A stretch of 64,000 nt of DNA, taken from contig OX596340.1 of assembly GCA_951394405.1 (NCBI GenBank), forward strand, positions 186,001 through 250,000, written 5' to 3'. The stretch is from Coprinellus micaceus (taxonomy: Eukaryota > Basidiomycota > Agaricomycetes > Agaricales > Psathyrellaceae). Below, in pieces: positions 1 through 12,030 of this stretch (position 1 is its first letter; every line of letters begins with the position of its first letter). The notes under the pieces are model-generated. The model was not told the DNA's origin. It made no database searches and saw only the letters and a program-made list of their open reading frames with translations. The position numbers and the translations under genes are program-made.

Positions 1-1704
1 CCTGGGTTTCCGTCCACCCAAACGTTGCTGGATATCAGTCGACTTGGCGTCAGACGTTCACAGCGCGCCTTGAGCTGATGCTGTGGGCAGTCTTTGCCCC
101 TGAGCTGATAGTCGTGTTCGCGTTTCGACAGTGGGGCGGGGCAAGGGCTATCGAGCGCAGAATGAATGAACTTGCTCGAAGCCAAGGCGCTGGTAAGGGT
201 AAGTCCCAGCGACCGCTACATTGGCATATTGAGTTTAACAGCGGCTCTTTTCTCGCAGACATAATGCCATGGACTGAGACGCGTGCGCACCTCCTTCAGA
301 TGGGCGGGTTCATAATCAGGGAGAAGGATGGCCGCTGCCGCTACCTCGATATAACCTGGCTACTGGAAGGTCGAGAGGTCACAAGCACGGTATGATCTAT
401 CTCGATAATGCCTTGTCGTCCCTTTGACCCCTTTCTTAGCTCATGTTCTCCTCTTCGACCATCTCTTTCCACAGCTTGAGCCAGCAATTGGACAGAGAGG
501 GGAGACCCGTTGTGCCAAACCCCGTACCAGATGACCTTGGAGCAGAGAGAGAGGGCAGACCCTTTGTGCCAAACTCCGTACCAGATGGCCTTGGAGCAGA
601 CAGCGAACTTCCCCGAGATCTCATGACGCTGCTCAGCATCAATGTCCCAGAAAGTGACATCTGGGACAAGAGCAAAGGGGACGCCTTCGGGAAAGGTCTT
701 GCTCTCACTCAAACGACATGGTTCCTTGTACAGATACTGGCCAGGTTCGCTCTGAGAATGGACGTGACACACCTCGAGGTGACAACTCTGGCGTATGCTG
801 CACTAAATGGGGTAATTTATTGGTTTTGGTGGAAGAAGCCGCTGGACGTACAGTGTCCTTTTATCATCGATGATCATCTTGGTGCTCGCCAAGAATCTGG
901 CAGCCCTTTCAAGAGCACTCGAGTCAATTTGCCTGCCCCACCCGAAGCGGTGCATCTGAGTTCACCAAAAAATAATGCTTCAACGACATCCGTGCTTTCT
1001 GTGCTTTCTGGACCTGCGCGAAGCCGCACCTTCTGGGCCAGAGAAGGTACGTTTCCCAGCTTATTCTGGATGCCATTCATCTGACAATGCCACCTGTATT
1101 CTCAGCTCCCATGATCCTGGTGCGCACTCTTAAGAGAGGCATTAACCGACTCAGAACAGTCGTCGAGTACCGGAGAGGCAACCCAGAGAACCAAGTGGAG
1201 ACTAGGTCTACAAGGTTTCCAATGTTCTACGCCCTAGAGCTATCAACCAACTACCCATTTAATCGACCAGCGCCTCGGGCCATTCTCGCCTCCAACCATT
1301 CAGCCACGCAACTGATGGGTCTCGCCCTTGCGTCCGCTTTCGGCGCCATCCACTGCATCGCCTGGAACTTACAGTTTGACCGCGCATCTCCAACGCCTCT
1401 TCCACTCGGAAAACTTTGGCGAGTGTCGTCACTGTGTATCGCCGCATCCCCTGCACCTCTAGCACTCGTTTTCGTCACAGCCTTTCTACACCAGTGGCCG
1501 AAAGGCCAGCCACTTTTCAGACTTGAGCGAAGCATATGGTGGAAGTGCATCGGCTGGTTAAAGGTGGTTGGGCAGGCGGTTGTGTTCCTGTACATCCCTG
1601 CGAGGCTTATCTTGATTGTGCTGGCATTCTACGACTTGGGCTCGTTGACGCCGAGTGCACATCGGACGGTGGAGTGGGCGTCTTTCGTACCGCACTTTGG
1701 ATAG
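1..1704 (+). CDS. Agaricomycete polytopic membrane protein, copy A (5' partial)
   Basis: Exons 3-198 (open at the left edge), 259-389, 440-1046 and 1106-1704, with introns of 60, 50 and 59 nt and phases 1/0/1, the same as in copies B and C. The visible part starts inside the first hydrophobic region (WVSVHPNVAGY) and carries the family blocks ELMLWAVFAPELIVVFAFRQW, LLQMGGF, DIWDKSKGDAFGKGL, NGVIYWFWWKKPLDVQCP, SATQLMGLALASAFGAIHC and VEWASFVPHFG at the C-terminus. Several segments are strongly hydrophobic, so it is very probably a multi-pass membrane protein. This family is expanded in Agaricomycetes and I know no function for it. Exon 3 contains a short direct repeat (VVPNPVPD../FVPNSVPD..) absent from copy C. 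The gene lies in the left arm of an inverted duplication; copy B is its partner in the right arm. Confidence 0.85.
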
Positions 1705-2391
1705 CTGAACTCTCTTCATTTAATGGACATTTTCCGAGTAGCTTGAATCTGATATGTACCCGACAGAACATAACATACCCAATAAAAGTACGCTTACGAC
1801 TCTCAAGAATGAACGTAGACCCTTCCATATTTCCAATACGAAAACATTCAGTGACACAACCGCAAAGCGGCGGCATCCAACACAATTTCGATCCAGCCCG
1901 CGCTCGAACCTGGTTAGCGTAAAGTGCTCCCCACTGATCCCTCAAACTCCCCTCTCAATCCTCCTCATCACGTTTCCCTAATTATAGCCACAGACGAATA
2001 CCTCAACCTCGAGCTTTTCACGCCTAGCCAAGGATGATCATGATCTCAAGGGGGTGCAACGATGACCGCACCTTGGGTAAGAACAATATGTGCTTTTGCT
2101 GCTCGCGATCCATAGGCCGAACGTTCGGATCCGTTCATACCAGAAGGTGCGGCTCGGCCGGCACCTTGGCTCTCAGTTGCTCACGTCCCTAGCTGGATAA
2201 GATAAGATAGGCGCCCAAAACCGGGAAAGCCGATTAACTGCGGACGACGCGTGGAGACCCCATACCAACCAACCTTCTTCAATCCCGTTCTCTTTCTTCG
2301 ATGCCTCGCTCTTCCATCTCTCCCATCCTTTCTCCCCTCATCGGAATTCACATTTATGTCGTTTCACATGTCAAAAACATAGCAAAAACAA
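1705..2391. other. Spacer between gene A and tRNA-Ser
   Basis: No protein gene seen. Contains the probable 3' UTR of gene A. The same spacer recurs inverted at about 13.33-14.0 kb, so it is conserved only as part of the duplication. Confidence 0.6.
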
Positions 2392-2473
2392 GGCGCTATA
2401 GCCAAGTGGTTACGGCGACAGATTAGAAATCTGTTCCTCTTTGAGGGCGCAGGTTCAAATCCTGCTGGCGTCG
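2392..2473 (+). tRNA. tRNA-Ser (anticodon AGA)
   Basis: 82-nt cloverleaf read directly. The acceptor stem GGCGCTA pairs with TGGCGTC through two G-U pairs. The anticodon stem ACAGA/TCTGT holds the 7-base loop TTAGAAA, so the anticodon is AGA. A class II variable arm CCTC-TTT-GAGG, a T arm GCAGG-TTCAAAT-CCTGC and a G discriminator fit tRNA-Ser. No intron is seen. A T-rich stretch a few bases downstream (GTCTTTTTGG) is a likely Pol III terminator. Confidence 0.93.
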
Positions 2474-3010
2474 AGTCTTTTTGGCCCCTTGAGGAAGGGA
2501 GGTAGGGGGAAGGGGTCCTTTTTCTCCCCCTCGAGTACCCAGTACCTCAGAATTCCCCCCCTGCCTCCCATCAACCCGCTCCTGCCTCCCACCGGAATCG
2601 TGGATTCGCAGGTTCAAATCCTGCTGGCGTCGAGGTTCTTTTTGCCCCTCCTCGAGGGTATAATCCCTTTTTCTTCCTACCGTCTACGCGGACGTATAGC
2701 CCTGGTGTAGTCGGCCCTGACAATTTAGGATGCCTCCCTCACGTCCACCTTCCCTTGTTCTCGCCGTCCAGGCACCGACCCTAAAAGACTCAAAAGACGC
2801 CCGAATCCTGCTGGCGTCGACATTCCCTTCGCCCCTCCCCTCCTGTGGAGGACGTGGGGTTTGTTCATGTTTCCATATTTCCCAAGTCCCACAATGATTT
2901 CTACGGATAGAACGACTATAACATGTATCCGCTCGGGCGCTTATTTTGAAAGCCATCCGATCGCAACCTGTTGGGAACGTTTCGTATCATGCTGACGTCG
3001 AGTGTCAACG
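2474..3010 (+). repeat. Serial partial copies of the tRNA 3' half
   Basis: The tRNA-Ser tail is repeated downstream with decreasing fidelity. 2602-2634 holds a T arm plus acceptor strand; about 2804-2820 keeps AATCCTGCTGGCGTCGA; about 2985-3002 keeps a degraded GCTGACGTCGA. The first three tails are followed by a similar pyrimidine-rich TTTTTGCCCCTCC-like string. None has a 5' half, so none is a tRNA gene. The pattern suggests repeated tandem duplication of a tRNA-end segment or a tRNA-tailed element. Confidence 0.65.
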
Positions 3011-3465
3011 ACGTTTGTTCCCTCTTCTGAACCCGACGAAAACCTGTGCTTAGGAAGGAGGTGATTTTAGACCTTCTTTTAGGAGCTCCCGAGTGTCGAA
3101 GTACGACCGCGCTCCAGATCTTCCAGCTCGTAATCCCTCTCCCCAACCCGCACCCACCCACCCACCACTCACGAAGACTGAGTACTTGCCTACCTCCATT
3201 CCAGACTCAGAGGGCCAATCCCAACACCCAATGAACGTGAACAAACCAAAAGAGGAACCAAGTTCTTTCTAGATATTACATTCATTCATTCATTCTATCA
3301 CAAATTCCGTTTCATCGTCCGTTAGTTCGTAGAGTCATTCTCCATATCCAAGCACCCCAACCCCACAGCGTCGTTCGTGACGCATTTTCGTTAGATCCCG
3401 TCCTCTCCCTCTCTCCCAGTCCGAGTCCCCCTTCTCCCCAGGATCTCGGGAGCGAGATAACCTCA
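3011..3465. other. Gene-free stretch 3' of the phosphate transporter
   Basis: No coding signal. Contains an ATTC microsatellite-like run near 3.28 kb and probably the transporter 3' UTR. Confidence 0.5.
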
Positions 3466-6400
3466 TTACTCAACGTTCACACCCTCCTTCCTCCTCCTCT
3501 CCTCCTCAATCTGCTGCGCGAGTATCACATCCGCATCGCGGCCCTTGACTTCAGGGAGCAGGAGCGAGACGACCGCGCCGGCGATGCAGCAGCCGAAGAA
3601 GACTATGGGGAGAAGGGTTAGCGCGTTTTCTCGAAGGCGTTGAAAGGCAGGCGCCTGTCGAGGTACCGCTCCGTCTCATTCGAAGACAGGTAGGATAGCG
3701 ACAAGGCCTTTGACAGGCGAGAGCCGCATAGGGCGGGAAGCCCAAGGACGAGGGCGAAGACGAGGACGAAAAGATACTAAAAGAAAAGAAGAGGGAATAC
3801 GCACTCCACAAAATAGCCGGCGTCCCAATCTTCTTGCTCAACTGGTTAAACGCCAACGCACTAATAATCGCACCCGCTTTCCCCGACGCAGCGGAGATCC
3901 CATGCGCGAATGCCTTGTACCTCGTAGGGAAGACTACATGAATTAAATCGGGCGTCAGTCAGCTTTGCTTCATCTACTGGATCAATCCCACTCTCTCTCG
4001 GAGAGGGGGAGAGGAACGGAAAAGAGGAACGGAAAACAAGAGAAGAGACGAAAAGAAAATAAACGCACGTTCCGCAGGATAACAATACGTCGTCGTATTC
4101 GCTCCAAAGTTGAAGAAGAATTGGAGGAACGCAAAGCACACGATGAACTGCACCGTGCTCAGGGTGTGGAAGTTGCCCGCGAGGATGCCGACTTTTCGGG
4201 CGAACGAGGGTGAGCGGGGAGGGGACCGTCAGTTGGCGACATAGACGAGGGCGGGGACGGGGGCGTCGGTTGGCGGCATAGGCGAGGGCGAGGGCGGGGG
4301 CGTCAGTTAGCAAAGAAGGCGGGGGGAAGGAGGGAAGGGAAGGGACGTACGGAAGAGAGCGGAGAGCAAGAACCCCTGGATCTGGATCCACTTCCTCCCC
4401 AGAATCTCAATCGTAAACAGCGTAGCGTAGTATCCTGGAGTCATATCAGTATTAGCCTTCAATATCTTTATCGGGGACATCGGTACAGGGCACCCAGTCA
4501 CCGAACGCGAGTTGTACGTACCAGGAACGAACCCCAACACCGTAATAATCATATTCCCCGTGCTCACCCTGAACAGGCGGTGCCACGGCGAGCCGGACGA
4601 CCCGTCGAACCCGATCTGCTGCAGGACGACGTTCTGGTTTAGGTTTATGCCGTAGAACCTGTTCAGAGTGTTAGCGAGGATCTATGGTTTGAGGTTTGGA
4701 GGGGTGGGGAGAGGGAGAGGGAGGAGAGGGGGGAAAGGAGGAAGTGGGGGAAAGGGAGAGAAGGGAGAGAGGCAAGGGTAGGGGAGAAGGGAGAAAGGAA
4801 CTCACGCAATATCCAAAAGGAACCAACTCGCACTCGTCGCAAACAACAACTTCGCATTCTCCCACTTGCCGAAATGCCTCACAAAGTCTACTCATTCTCG
4901 TCAGCTTTCATTCACTCACTCTCTCTTCTTCCCTTCCTCAACCAAAACCGCTCTCCCACTCCCCTCGCTCAAGCGAACGAAGTCGATGAAAGCGAAAGAG
5001 GGCAGAGAGGAATGAGAGAAGAAATGAGAGAAAGAACGCACCCTTAAAATGCGCCTGCCTCTTAACCACATCCTCCGCCTTCAAACTCCCCACATCCTCG
5101 CTACCCTCATCTTTCGCCGTACTCTCCCCATCCACCGGGCTGCTAGGCCTCGACTCCACATCAACATTGACCCCGTTCTCCTTCGCTTCCTGTTTGCGCT
5201 GGAGTTCCTTCAACTAGTGGGGTGGTGTGGGCGTCAGCGTTTCTCGTTCTACCTCAGTTTAGGAGGATGAAAGGAAAGGAAAGGATTGTTTAGACTCTAG
5301 AGACACCTGGGCACCCCCATCTCCGTCCGCGTCCGCACCACGACGACCGGGTATACGACGACGAGATCGACCACGGGTGCCGAACGGCGAATACCGAGGG
5401 CCTACGAAACCAGACAGACCGAGATACGTACCTTCAAAATCTCATCCTCCCCCCCACTCTCTCCATTAACACCCAACGCCCGGCTCTTCTCGTACCGCGT
5501 CGACTCGCCGAGCGTCAGGCGCTGGTAGAGCGTACCGAAGGCGGGGACGAGGGAGAGGCCGACGGCGATGCGCCAGACTGGGGAGCGAAGCGATGGTTTA
5601 ATTGGGGGGATGGGTAGGGTGAGGTGAGGTGAGGTTGGTTGGAGGGATGAGTTGGGTGAGTGAGAGGGATGGGTGAATAGTAAGCGTTAAATTAGTGAAG
5701 TGAGTTGGCGAATGATACGAGGGGGGAGATAGACGTACCTCCGTCGACCTTGGAGATCTTCCCCTCCCCGTCGATGACGCCTTTGTATATCGCGAGGAGG
5801 ATGATGACAATCAAGGATCCCTGTAAAACGAGCGGAGAGGGTCAGCATGACGGCTCGAACGGGGGAGGAGGCGGTCGAAGGATTGGGATTGAGAAAGAAA
5901 TCGAAATCGAAACTGAGGGTCCCTCGAATCGTTCAGACTTGGGGAACGGTACCGGTTTGGGAGTCGAAAGGGAAGGGTGATCGAGGATCGAACATCCGAA
6001 GTCAAGGAAAAAACGACGAATAAAGAAACGAAGCAAACGAAGCAAAGACGCACCATCAAACTCCCCCACCCCTGCATACTAAATATATACGTCAACATCG
6101 TCCCCCTCTTCCTCACATTCGCGCGGTCGCTCGTCACGCTCGCGCTCATGGGATAGTCGCCGCCTACAAGGAAGAAGGGTTCGTCAGTACTTGGACACCA
6201 TTCATCCAACCCTCCGGGGCCCCAGAGTCATCGCGCATCGCGTATCGAGCTTCCGCGGTCTCTGCAACCATCCATCCACGCCTCTATCAACGAGGACGGC
6301 GTCCAACGTCTCCAAGGCGAAGAGATATCTCGATACAGATAAACCGACAAAAGAACCAAACCCCACACCCAAAGACAAAAACACTCACCAACCCCAACAC

Positions 6401-8057
6401 CCAAAACGATCCTCCACACCCCCAAATAAACGAGACTCCCCTCGGGCGAGAGCGAGCCGGTGGGCGTGGTGAGGGTCATGATGGTCGCGAAGATGATGAG
6501 CATGAGCTCTTTTCCGTACACGCGTTGGCGCCCGAGGGCGTCGGCGAGGTAGCCTGCGGTGGGGAGGGGCGGGGTGTTAGCATTGTGTTGGTCGTGAGTT
6601 GGAGGATGTGGGTAGGTAGGGTGGGTCGGTGGAAGGATTGGCGGAGAGGATTGGCGGAGAGGATGAAGGTGTGAAGTGAACGATCCCAATCCAGAGAAGA
6701 ACAAGAAAAGATAGAAAAGATAGAAAGCAGAGAGAACAGCGAAGGACGAAGGACAGATCCAAGACCGATCCAACGCCGCACGACCCCAAATTCAAGATTC
6801 AAGCGGAGCTCTTCGTCTCTCATCTCCGGTCTCGAGGATCAAAGCAACGCATTACGTTCTCGTCCTGCTCCCAACCTCGCGCCATCGTTCACCTCGGAAG
6901 TCGGAAGGTCCAGCGTATCTTCCCGGCCGTACCGAACGACAATACCGAATGCCATACCGAACGCCAACCGCCAAACCCATAGTCAACTCGAAATGAAAGC
7001 CAACTCGAGACGAAAGCCAAAGCGGAAGCGAGATGAAAGCAAGATCGACACCCGGCTATCCCGCATGCGTACCCCCAACCCCAACCGAGGAATGGGGAAC
7101 GTTCGATCCGCGACTCGACCCTCGCATAGAGGATAGCGGATAACCTCGCTCGGATAGGAGAACGCGAATGGGGAGGAGATAAGGAGAGGGGAGCATGGGA
7201 GAAAGGAGCGAAGCGAGCGGAACCGAATCGCTCGACGGGAGGAGGATGGTCGTGTGCCCATGCGGTCTCGATGAAGGAATGAGGCGAGGGACGGCGTGGA
7301 TAGCGGGAAGCTGCGGATCGGTAGGGAGAGCGGAAGGACGGATCGGTAGCAGGGAGGAAGCGAGGAGAATGGGTTGAAGCGAAGAGAGCGAGGCGAAACG
7401 GAGCCGCCTCCGCAGTCCGAACGCAAATAACCCATCCGCCGTAGGTCGTCGTGGGCGATGTCGAACGAAACGTCGAGATCGTCGAACATAACCGAACGAA
7501 CCCCGAACCGTGCCCAACGAAATGAAGCGATATAGAGATGCAACGCAAACGAACTCACCAAACCCAAACTGCCCAATCACACTCCCGATATTCGCTCCCG
7601 CCTTGACGAACCCCTCGAGGTTCGCCGGGAGGTGCTCCCCACCGTAGAGCCGGTACTGGAGCATCGTCGCGACGGGGTTGATGATGAAGAGGTCGTACGC
7701 TAGGGGGAGGGTTAGCGAGGTGAGATCGGAAGGGTTCGAGTGGGGAGGGAGAGAGGGGGAGAGGGGATATGGGGGCTTGGATAGGAGTACATGACGAATG
7801 GACCCTACGACAAGACGACGAAGATGCAGGGAAGGAGACAAGCAAGCCAACCCACCATCCAAGAAAAACCCAATCCCCGCAATACCCAGAAGCTTCGCCT
7901 CCGTCCCCGTCAACATCCACGGCTGGCCACTCTCCTCCCTCTCCACATCCTCCTGCAGCTCGCTGCGCTTCGGCCTTCTCTCCACTCCTCCCCCTCCGGT
8001 TGAGGGCGATTGGGAGGCATGCGAGGGTTTGCGGTCTAGGGCGGGTTGGTCTGCCAT
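3466..8057 (-). CDS. PHO84: High-affinity phosphate transporter, PHO84-like (MFS)
   Basis: Thirteen exons on the minus strand: 8057-7856, 7699-7559, 6553-6389, 6163-6054, 5820-5739, 5577-5432, 5213-5042, 4887-4806, 4658-4522, 4434-4351, 4191-4069, 3933-3805, 3602-3466. They total 1710 nt (569 aa), normal for the family. Diagnostic segments: [11 protein letters not shown] in TM1, the PHS-family [10 protein letters not shown] signature near residues 170-180, [18 protein letters not shown] after the central loop, and [33 protein letters not shown] in the C-terminal half. The hydrophilic acidic loop of about residues 260-340 is the usual cytoplasmic loop of Pho84-type proteins. By family, it imports inorganic phosphate with protons at the plasma membrane and is induced by phosphate starvation. 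ATG context is GAACGATGG. Introns are 87-233 nt except the third coding gap (6554-7558), which is 1005 nt. Single copy here, enclosed by the inverted arms. Confidence 0.93.
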
Positions 8058-9375
8058 CGTTCTCTTCGTTGTGCTCGTTGTCGTTTTAGCGTATACGTGT
8101 AGGTCTAAGTTGTCGAAGCAGAAAGAGACTGCTCAGCTCAACGAAGAGCGAATAGCGCAGAGCAAAGACAAGAGTAGGCAGAGAGCAGGAAACAGACACC
8201 CGATCGATTTTATGCGGCACACGACCTCAAATTCCCCCCCTGCAAAATCTCCTTCCGTTCGGGGTTACCACACCCATCCGAACTCCGATCTTCGATTAGG
8301 CTCCGGCCTTCCTTCCATTTTCGGTTGGGAGCTTTCGGAGTCTTGGCATCACCCCTCGGCTCAAGGGGTGCCGGGGCGTGCCAAGGCGGGAGGAAGGGCG
8401 AGGGAGGGGAGGAGCCAATGGGAGGAGGCGAGGACGAACGTGCGGGGTATGCGGGCCATGCGAGGGGGAGGGCACGTTCCCGGCTTTCCTCGATTGAGCG
8501 CTGCGCCAGCTCTGTCAGATGAGATCTGAGAATGGGTGAAGGAGGGGCGAGACGAGGGCTGAAGGGATGAGATGAGATGCATGGGGCAGCGAGGGCAGGT
8601 GAGAATCTGTGGGCATATGTGCGGGGACGATCACGAGGAATCGAGCCTTCGACGTCCGTTTGACATGATAGACAGACAGACAGAAAGAAGGAAGAAAGAA
8701 GGCGACCACTGGCATACGTTTTGACCGTTGTTACATACCGAGTTCTGGACAGACGTGAACGGCGCGGAGTTTCCAATTCTGTCGGTACGTGCATTTGAAA
8801 GGGAAAGTGGGGATTCGCTAGTTGGTGTGTGACCCGTTCGAACCTAGAACCTCTTCCTCCCTTTCTTCTTTTGAAACGAATGAACGAATGAACAACGAAT
8901 GAACGAGCGAATGAAGACAAATGAAATATTGCGTCGACATATTCTCGAATAGCGGGTATCCAAGGTGCACATGAGTATTCATAGTATCTACACGCCCTGT
9001 CGCTGTTCATGATCACCGTGACAAGTGAAATACTCTAGTGATATGAAAGTCAAACCGACACCCCACCTCGCATTCCACGCCCGATCGACCGACCAACCTA
9101 GAGCCCACATCCCGGACCCGACCCTCCTCGCCCTCTAGTCCATCCCACTTCAGTCCCTTCGATCACAAACTCACGAGGCGGAAAGGGAACGCTCGGTCCG
9201 AGCGAAGCCCACCACCTCAACTATCGCAAACAGGGTATCCAACAAAACCGTATACGTACCAGCTGCACTTCCGACTCCACTCTTCCTCTTCATCTGCTTC
9301 TATTCCCCAGATTTTCACCCCCACATACCCTAAAAACCGAAGGAAGCCAGAGGAAGCCTCGCTCCTAGAATTCAC
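8058..9375. other. Upstream region of the phosphate transporter
   Basis: No second gene recognised. Holds the transporter 5' UTR/promoter side and, at about 8216-8233, one terminus (GGCACACGACCTCAAATT) of the MITE family seen intact at 9376 and 10972. Confidence 0.5.
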
Positions 9376-9480
9376 GGCACACGACCCTCAAATTCCGTGT
9401 GGCGCGCCAAGACCTCCTCCCCCTCCTTCCACTGCATCCGGCGGTTGACAGTTCTTGGCGACTATTTGAGGTCGCGTGCC
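9376..9480. mobile_element. 105-bp MITE, copy 1
   Basis: Starts GGCACACGACCCTCAAATT and ends in the near reverse complement, ATTTGAGGTCGCGTGCC. The interior contains GTGTGGCGCGCCAAG paired with CTTGGCG near the right end. Same length as copy 2. No coding capacity, so a non-autonomous element. Confidence 0.75.
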
Positions 9481-10971
9481 TCTAATTCCTTCTTAAACAA
9501 TACATAGAGATTCGAGGGAATCGAGGCTCCTCGAGGCCACGTACGTTTGAGAAGATTGTTCCAAACCCAATCGTCCATACAACATGTTCTGGTGACCTTA
9601 AACTTAATCGATAACGTCGAACAATGGGCTACATGACCCACACAGATGGGCAGATTTCCCGCCGTGCTTAGCGCTTAGTATGTACCTGCCCGGGATACGA
9701 TCGAGGGTTATCACACCCCATACGCACAATGCAGAGGTAAGTAGAGTTAGTACCCTTCAAACTCGGCGTCAAACCTCACAACTGGACGTTGCTTTGATCC
9801 TAGCAGCGGATCACGTCCTCACCCGAGTCTTCATTCCGTTCCTGGAGACTAACTTTAGTACCCTGGTTAGACTAGCCTACACATACACACGCTTCATGCT
9901 GATCTCAACTCCAATGGCTCCTGAAGCAAATCATGTTAACTAATATAATATCGCATCGCGCAACTAACTCGGCGCTCGTCTGATGCCTCTCGATGAATCT
10001 CGCCGGGCGTCTATCTCATCTCCGAGTCGTCCGCAACGGCCCAAGTGTCACAGAACGGAGTCGCGTGCTTTCCCTGCGCTCCAGGGCAAACCCCGTACTA
10101 CAAGCTAACATCGGCGAGCAACGACTCGACCAAACATCTTTTCCAATCGCACAACGTACGTGACACGTACTGCACTTAGGATCTTCGAAACGCCGACCCA
10201 ACCCCCGCGCACACACACGACTTTCCCTCTTAGCACCATGTCCCCGAAACGCACCATGCAACCCGGATTCCGATCTCAAGTTCAGGTACTTCAGGTAAAA
10301 GAGGAAGGAAGGGGAGGTATGTACGGTCCCGACATACCCGTTCCGTGCCTTCTGGGTTGTAGGATTCCTTGTCATGAGCACCTGCATCGCCATCTCCCGT
10401 TCTCACTGCGGGTTTGAGTTCTCTTCACGCGAGGTTACGAGGGGATGGCTGAAGTGCTCACGCGATCTCTCGTATGCATGTCATGTTCGAACTTCGAAGT
10501 CAGAACACCCACCCTCCTTTCCACGGATTGATACCCTTCTAGATTGGTGGCTACCAAAGGTACCCGACTCACGGCGTTCGTCATCGCGAATAAAGGTCGA
10601 ACGAAACTCAAAGTGGCGTCCGTCCATGCACTTCACGACCCACCGACCGAGAGCCCACACCTCGGACTCGACCTCTCCGCTCAACAATGTCACCCCAAAC
10701 TCCAACTCCAAACCAAATGCCTAGGGCCACCCAGCGAATCACGATGCGGAATCCTCAACCCGAGCGAAGCCCACCAAGTTAACTGTTGCAAAGTGCTGCC
10801 TTGCTTCCGACTCCACACCACCTTCTCTTTTCTTCTCTTCTCTTCACTCAAGTTTACCCCACACGCTCTTCCGTGATCTTCAGCCTTCAGCCTTCACCCA
10901 ACGTAAGGACTGACTATGTAGATGATTTTCACAGCCCAGAAGCCTCATCCCGGTGGATCCCTGGAATTCGC

Positions 10972-11076
10972 GGCACGCGACCTCAAATTGCGTGTGGCGC
11001 GCCAAGTCCTCCTCTTCCTCCTTCCACTGCATCCGGCGGATGACACTTCTTGGCGTAGAATTTGAGGTCGCGTGCC
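10972..11076. mobile_element. 105-bp MITE, copy 2
   Basis: The terminal inverted repeats GGCACGCGACCTCAAATT and AATTTGAGGTCGCGTGCC are a perfect 18-bp match. AATTC lies just outside the left end and AATT close outside the right end. It sits at the corresponding place in the second half of a degenerate direct duplication (see 9050-12030), so it may have been copied with that unit rather than inserted independently. Confidence 0.8.
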
Positions 11077-11129
11077 TCTGAATTACCCGGGACGTGAGCC
11101 CGTATTTATCGATAACGTCAACCCGTTAC

Positions 11130-11601
11130 TGGGGGTCGGCAACCTCAGTCAAATCTGTGTGCACAGAAAATTGGCACCGGCCAAACACACTCCCAGGCCC
11201 CTATCTCTGGCCTCAACCTTGTATTAGATAGTGGTCCTGCGGATAAATACCATGACTGAGGCACAAATGAGTGCGTTACAGTCAATTTATCCAATCTAGT
11301 ACAAAATAACGCTCACAAAGGCTGCTACACATGCCAGATCCTGCCCTCAGTCGCGTTTCGGGGCCTCTGATGCCATAGATAGGGGCTAATTTCGCTCCCA
11401 AACTATTTTGTCTTTCACGTTTTCCTGCATCCAGGTATCGCAGATTTATTTTCACATCTAGCATAAGACAGAAAGTGCCTTTAGAATCGTTGGCTTTTGG
11501 TGCCTCCACCTTCACTGTGTCCTTGCTCAAACGGTATTAAAAGTGGCCACTTTTCTGCGGACGCGTCGGAGTTTGAATTGGCAGGGAATTGCTGACCCCC
11601 A
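11130..11601. mobile_element. hAT-like MITE, 472 bp
   Basis: Ends TGGGGGTCGGCAA (left) and TTGCTGACCCCCA (right), inverted with one mismatch. Flanked on both sides by CCGTTAC (11123-11129 and 11602-11608), a 7-bp direct repeat as expected for a target-site duplication; hAT elements usually make 8 bp. Contains the perfect palindrome AAAAGTGGCCACTTTT. No transposase. Confidence 0.65.
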
Positions 11602-12030
11602 CCGTTACACAGTGATTTGCGTGAGTACTACATAATGCGTGAGAGGCGCCTCAGGTCGGCGTTTCGGGGGGTTATCCTACCCCGTATGCATAGTGCAGAC
11701 GTTGAGGCAATGCCCCTCAATCGCTATCCTCAAACAACTAACATCAAGGGTTGCGTTGCTTTGATCCCTCCCAGCGGATCACGCTCTCTCCGACTTCCGC
11801 CTCAATTCCGTTCCTGAAAACAATGTACATGCCGTACCTTAGGCTACATACTCTACACACCCTCCATGCTAACCTCAATTCCAAGGGGGCGTTACAGTTG
11901 ATCAAGTTACACCGGGCGACTAACTCGAAGCTTGCCTGATTCCGCATCGCTCAAGCCTCAGCTCTGAATCTCGCCGGGCGTCTATCAGATATCTTATCTC
12001 CGAGTCGTCCGCAACGGACCAGATAGCGCT

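Larger units (their letters stand above)
1..3010. repeat. Left arm of a large inverted duplication
   Basis: Gene A, the 1.7-2.35 kb spacer, the tRNA-Ser and the tRNA-tail repeats up to about 3.0 kb recur in reverse orientation at about 12.54-15.92 kb. Matching landmarks include the Ser tRNA, the block after it rich in C and A/G runs, the phrase GCACCGACCCTAAAAGACT near 2.77 kb, and the GCCATCCGATCGCA block near 2.95 kb. The arm continues past the left edge of the window. Confidence 0.85.
9050..12030 (+). repeat. Degenerate direct duplication (about 1.6-2 kb unit)
   Basis: 9050-9490 resembles 10620-11090 (shared: GACCGACC..GAGCCCACA, CGAGCGAAGCCCACCA, CTTCCGACTCCAC, then the MITE). 9680-10040 resembles 11670-12020 (shared: GTTGCTTTGATCC..AGCGGATCACG, ATTCCGTTCCTG, AATCTCGCCGGGCGTCTATC, TCTCCGAGTCGTCCGCAACGG). 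The offset grows from about 1.6 to about 1.97 kb, largely explained by the MITE-like insertion at 11130-11601 in the second unit. No ORF is conserved between the units, so I read this as non-coding repeat. Confidence 0.65.

Noticed and set aside
6889..7548. Long open frames on the minus strand inside the phosphate transporter region
   Set aside because: They lie in the 1005-nt intron, have no start or domain, and show the repetitive Arg/Ser composition of purine-biased intron sequence.
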